A DNA stretch of 64,000 nt from Singulisphaera sp045290345 (GTDB lineage Bacteria; Planctomycetota; Planctomycetia; Isosphaerales; Isosphaeraceae): assembly GCF_045290345.1 (NCBI RefSeq), contig NZ_CP155447.1, forward strand, positions 7,936,001-8,000,000. Reading direction: 5' to 3'. The position numbers and the translations under genes were made by a program. The notes under the pieces are model-generated. The model worked only from the letters and a program-made list of their open reading frames with translations. It searched no databases and was not told the origin of the DNA. This document shows, piece by piece, positions 62,352 to 64,000 of the stretch; the stretch's first letter is position 1, and every line of letters begins with the position of its first letter.

Positions 62352-63284
62352 GTGCCTACAATGGCCAATGGGAAGCCTCGGCAGTACCTTGAATTGCCCG
62401 TCGAGGTCGCGCCGGTCGGTCCTGCCTCCGAGGCGGTCCTGACGGCATTGAGACGGGGTGTCGAGCGGATGCTCCATTGCGATCCCGCGGCCAGGCAAGG
62501 GCTTGCCGAGGGGGTCCACGGGATGCGGACGTCGACGCGTCGGCTCCGCAGTGCGCTTCGCACGTTCGGCAAGCTCATCAAGGCCGAATGGTCGTTGCCA
62601 CTCGAGCGAGAGCTCAAGTGGCTTGCGCAGGTGCTTGGTGCCGTGCGAGATCTCGACGTTCTCCGCGAGCGGCTACTCCGAGCCTCGGGGGATGCGCCGG
62701 AGGCACTCGCTCCTTTATTTCGGACCTTGGCGGTGGAGCATGAGCGGGCTTCCGGGAGGCTCAAAGAGGTCCTCAAGGGAGAGCGCTACCGGGCCCTGAT
62801 CGAGTTGCTGGAGCAGGCGGTCATCGTGGCTCCGCTTTGCCAAAACGCTGGGGAAATGCGTCGCTCCGAACTCCCCTCGCTGGCCGGTGAGGCTTGGAAA
62901 TCCCTCAAGAAACGAGGTAGAGCGCTTCGCCCCAACGACCCCGACAAAGACTTTCACGAGGTTCGCAAGCGAGCCAAACGCGCGCGCTACGCGGCCGAGG
63001 ATGTTGCCGATGTGCTCGGCAAGAAACGGTCAAAAGAGGCGAGACGGTTCGCGGAAATCGCGACCAAGGTGCAAGACATCCTCGGTGAACACCAGGATGC
63101 AGTTACCGCCGCCCAGGAAATCTCGCGCATCGTCGCCCTACATCGCGACGACATCCCGTTGAAACTTGCCGCTCACCGGCTTTTCAAACGGCAGATCCGC
63201 CAGGCGGATCAATCTCGAGAGCGATTCTTCAAGGCCTGGCGCAAGCTCGACCGGAAAAAATTCCGCCGCTGGCTGACCGCCTGA
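62352..63284 (+). CDS. CHAD domain protein
   Basis: 310 residues from a GTG at 62352, five bases after GAGG; ATG at 62361 is the alternative, and the open frame back to 62148 overlaps the previous gene without coding character. CHAD signatures: VHGMRTSTRRLRSALRTFGKL at the start, LGAVRDLDVLRERL, then FHEVRKRAKRARYAAEDVADVLG and ILGEHQDAVTAAQEI. CHAD helical domains have conserved His/Arg/Lys that bind polyphosphate granules; many are encoded with CYTH enzymes, none seen here. Confidence 0.9.
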   Translation: MPTMANGKPRQYLELPVEVAPVGPASEAVLTALRRGVERMLHCDPAARQGLAEGVHGMRTSTRRLRSALRTFGKLIKAEWSLPLERELKWLAQVLGAVRDLDVLRERLLRASGDAPEALAPLFRTLAVEHERASGRLKEVLKGERYRALIELLEQAVIVAPLCQNAGEMRRSELPSLAGEAWKSLKKRGRALRPNDPDKDFHEVRKRAKRARYAAEDVADVLGKKRSKEARRFAEIATKVQDILGEHQDAVTAAQEISRIVALHRDDIPLKLAAHRLFKRQIRQADQSRERFFKAWRKLDRKKFRRWLTA

Positions 63285-63478
63285 GCGGGCCGGAACCGGA
63301 ACCACTCAATCGAGGTTCGTCGTCACCGTTCGCCTGTTTTTTTAAGAAACCACCCCCCGCGTGGTCCAGCGTGACCTACACTGGAGATGGTCATTCGCGA
63401 ATTGTCGCCATTTCCCTCGTCGTTGTTCTGGGACCGAGGGAAGGCGGCGACTGGCTCGAATGAAGTCCTGGGTGTGTG

Positions 63479-63916
63479 ATGCTTCAACGTCGCTCAAATC
63501 GCGATGGGCCCAATCCGAAACGTGGCGACGACCGTCGCAGTGCGTCTCGCTACATTGCGGGTCTAACGAATGTGATCCTGGGGTGGACGGAAGCCGAGAC
63601 GCCGCGCAGCGTCGTCGCCAGACTTCGCGACATCAGTCTGGAAGGGGGATCCGCGCTGGCCAAGATCGCTCCCCACGCCGGGACGACGGCCTGGTTTCGC
63701 CTCCAGGGGGACGACGCGTCTCCTTGGATTGCCGTGAGTATCGTCGCGATCTCGAGGACGGGACTGCTCGGATGTGGACCGCGCTTGGTCCGCTGGAAGT
63801 TCCCGGAAGCTTGCCCTTATCACGTTTTCAAGGCCGCGATCAACGGCTTCAGCGCGAGTCAGGACGTCGACGAAGTCAAGATGCCCGGTTATACCCCACG
63901 CGACTGGCGGGGCTGA
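63479..63916 (+). CDS. PilZ-like domain protein
   Basis: 145 residues. Basic N-terminus (LQRRSNRDGPNPKRGDDRRS ending in RY), then VVARLRDISLEGGSALAKI resembling the D-x-S-x-x-G core of PilZ, and WFRLQG...WIAVSIVAISRTG. The RxxxR that binds c-di-GMP is not clearly present, so binding is doubtful. Start ATG at 63479 or GTG at 63476, no strong Shine-Dalgarno. Nothing further is seen from 63917 to the window end. Confidence 0.6.
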   Translation: MLQRRSNRDGPNPKRGDDRRSASRYIAGLTNVILGWTEAETPRSVVARLRDISLEGGSALAKIAPHAGTTAWFRLQGDDASPWIAVSIVAISRTGLLGCGPRLVRWKFPEACPYHVFKAAINGFSASQDVDEVKMPGYTPRDWRG

Positions 63917-64000
63917 ACGTCACGGAACCCACCGAGCTTTGTCGTTCGTGTGCTAGCTCACCACGCCGGACGCTGATTTCACCACGCCGGTGACGCGGTT

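Overview
The window is GC-rich, densely coding bacterial DNA that looks like a planctomycete, most likely of the Isosphaera/Singulisphaera side of the phylum. The family content supports this. There are two DUF1559 pilin-like proteins with HPGG..N.L.GDGS tails and small partner lipoproteins. Two cytochrome-like PSC1/DUF1549/DUF1553 plus DUF1501 operons are present. There is an ECF sigma factor of the large membrane-anchored planctomycete type, an ECF sigma paired with a FecR-LamG protein, a surface protein with the LEPR-XLL-like signature (EALESRQLLS), and a 5-TM sulfatase-like protein. I recognised no rRNA, tRNA, CRISPR array, intact insertion sequence, phage gene or origin.

Layout. 1-5.9 kb: the first codons of a leftward gene, a PRISE-type short-chain reductase, a leftward sigma-factor/FlgI-like/HEAT fusion, a 251-bp palindromic element, a small membrane protein with an apparent frameshift and an orphan. 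6-10.6 kb: a sulfatase-like membrane protein divergent from a lipoprotein lipase/hydrolase, then a Nudix-like protein. 11-17 kb: a surface-protein module (DUF1559 + lipoprotein, ECF sigma + FecR/LamG, DUF1559 + lipoprotein) closed by a strong hairpin and bracketed by two palindromic elements. 17.3-25.9 kb: H+-pyrophosphatase, DsbD, a 2-hydroxyacid dehydrogenase, a GT39-like membrane protein and a glycine-rich RRM protein. 26-31 kb: a VWA protein, a dual-specificity-type phosphatase translationally overlapping a polytopic membrane protein, a textbook terminator and a Ser/Thr kinase. 31.2-39.3 kb: a leftward run of prmC, prfA, rpmE, two exported thioredoxin-fold proteins, a ThuA-like protein, cdd, a lipoprotein coupled to DUF2752, and a DUF374 acyltransferase. 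39.4-50.2 kb: a KHE1-like protein and two divergent PSD1/DUF1501 operons with an unrelated two-gene unit (unknown protein + PIN domain) between them. 50.4-64 kb: a zinc-ribbon membrane protein split by a frameshift, a DinB protein, a SWIM-SNF2 helicase, a secreted hydrolase, an orphan, a frameshifted LEPR surface protein, a CHAD protein and a PilZ-like protein.

The features most worth follow-up are: the sigma/FlgI/HEAT fusion; the self-contained sigma/anti-sigma/pilin module with a duplicated upstream sequence; the ATGA-coupled unknown + PIN pair; several different families of long palindromic (MITE-like) elements, two of which are followed by the same ~28-bp block; and three genes broken by one-base shifts, all at runs of G, which may point to residual assembly errors. 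All statements rest on reading the sequence and on family knowledge; no database search was run.
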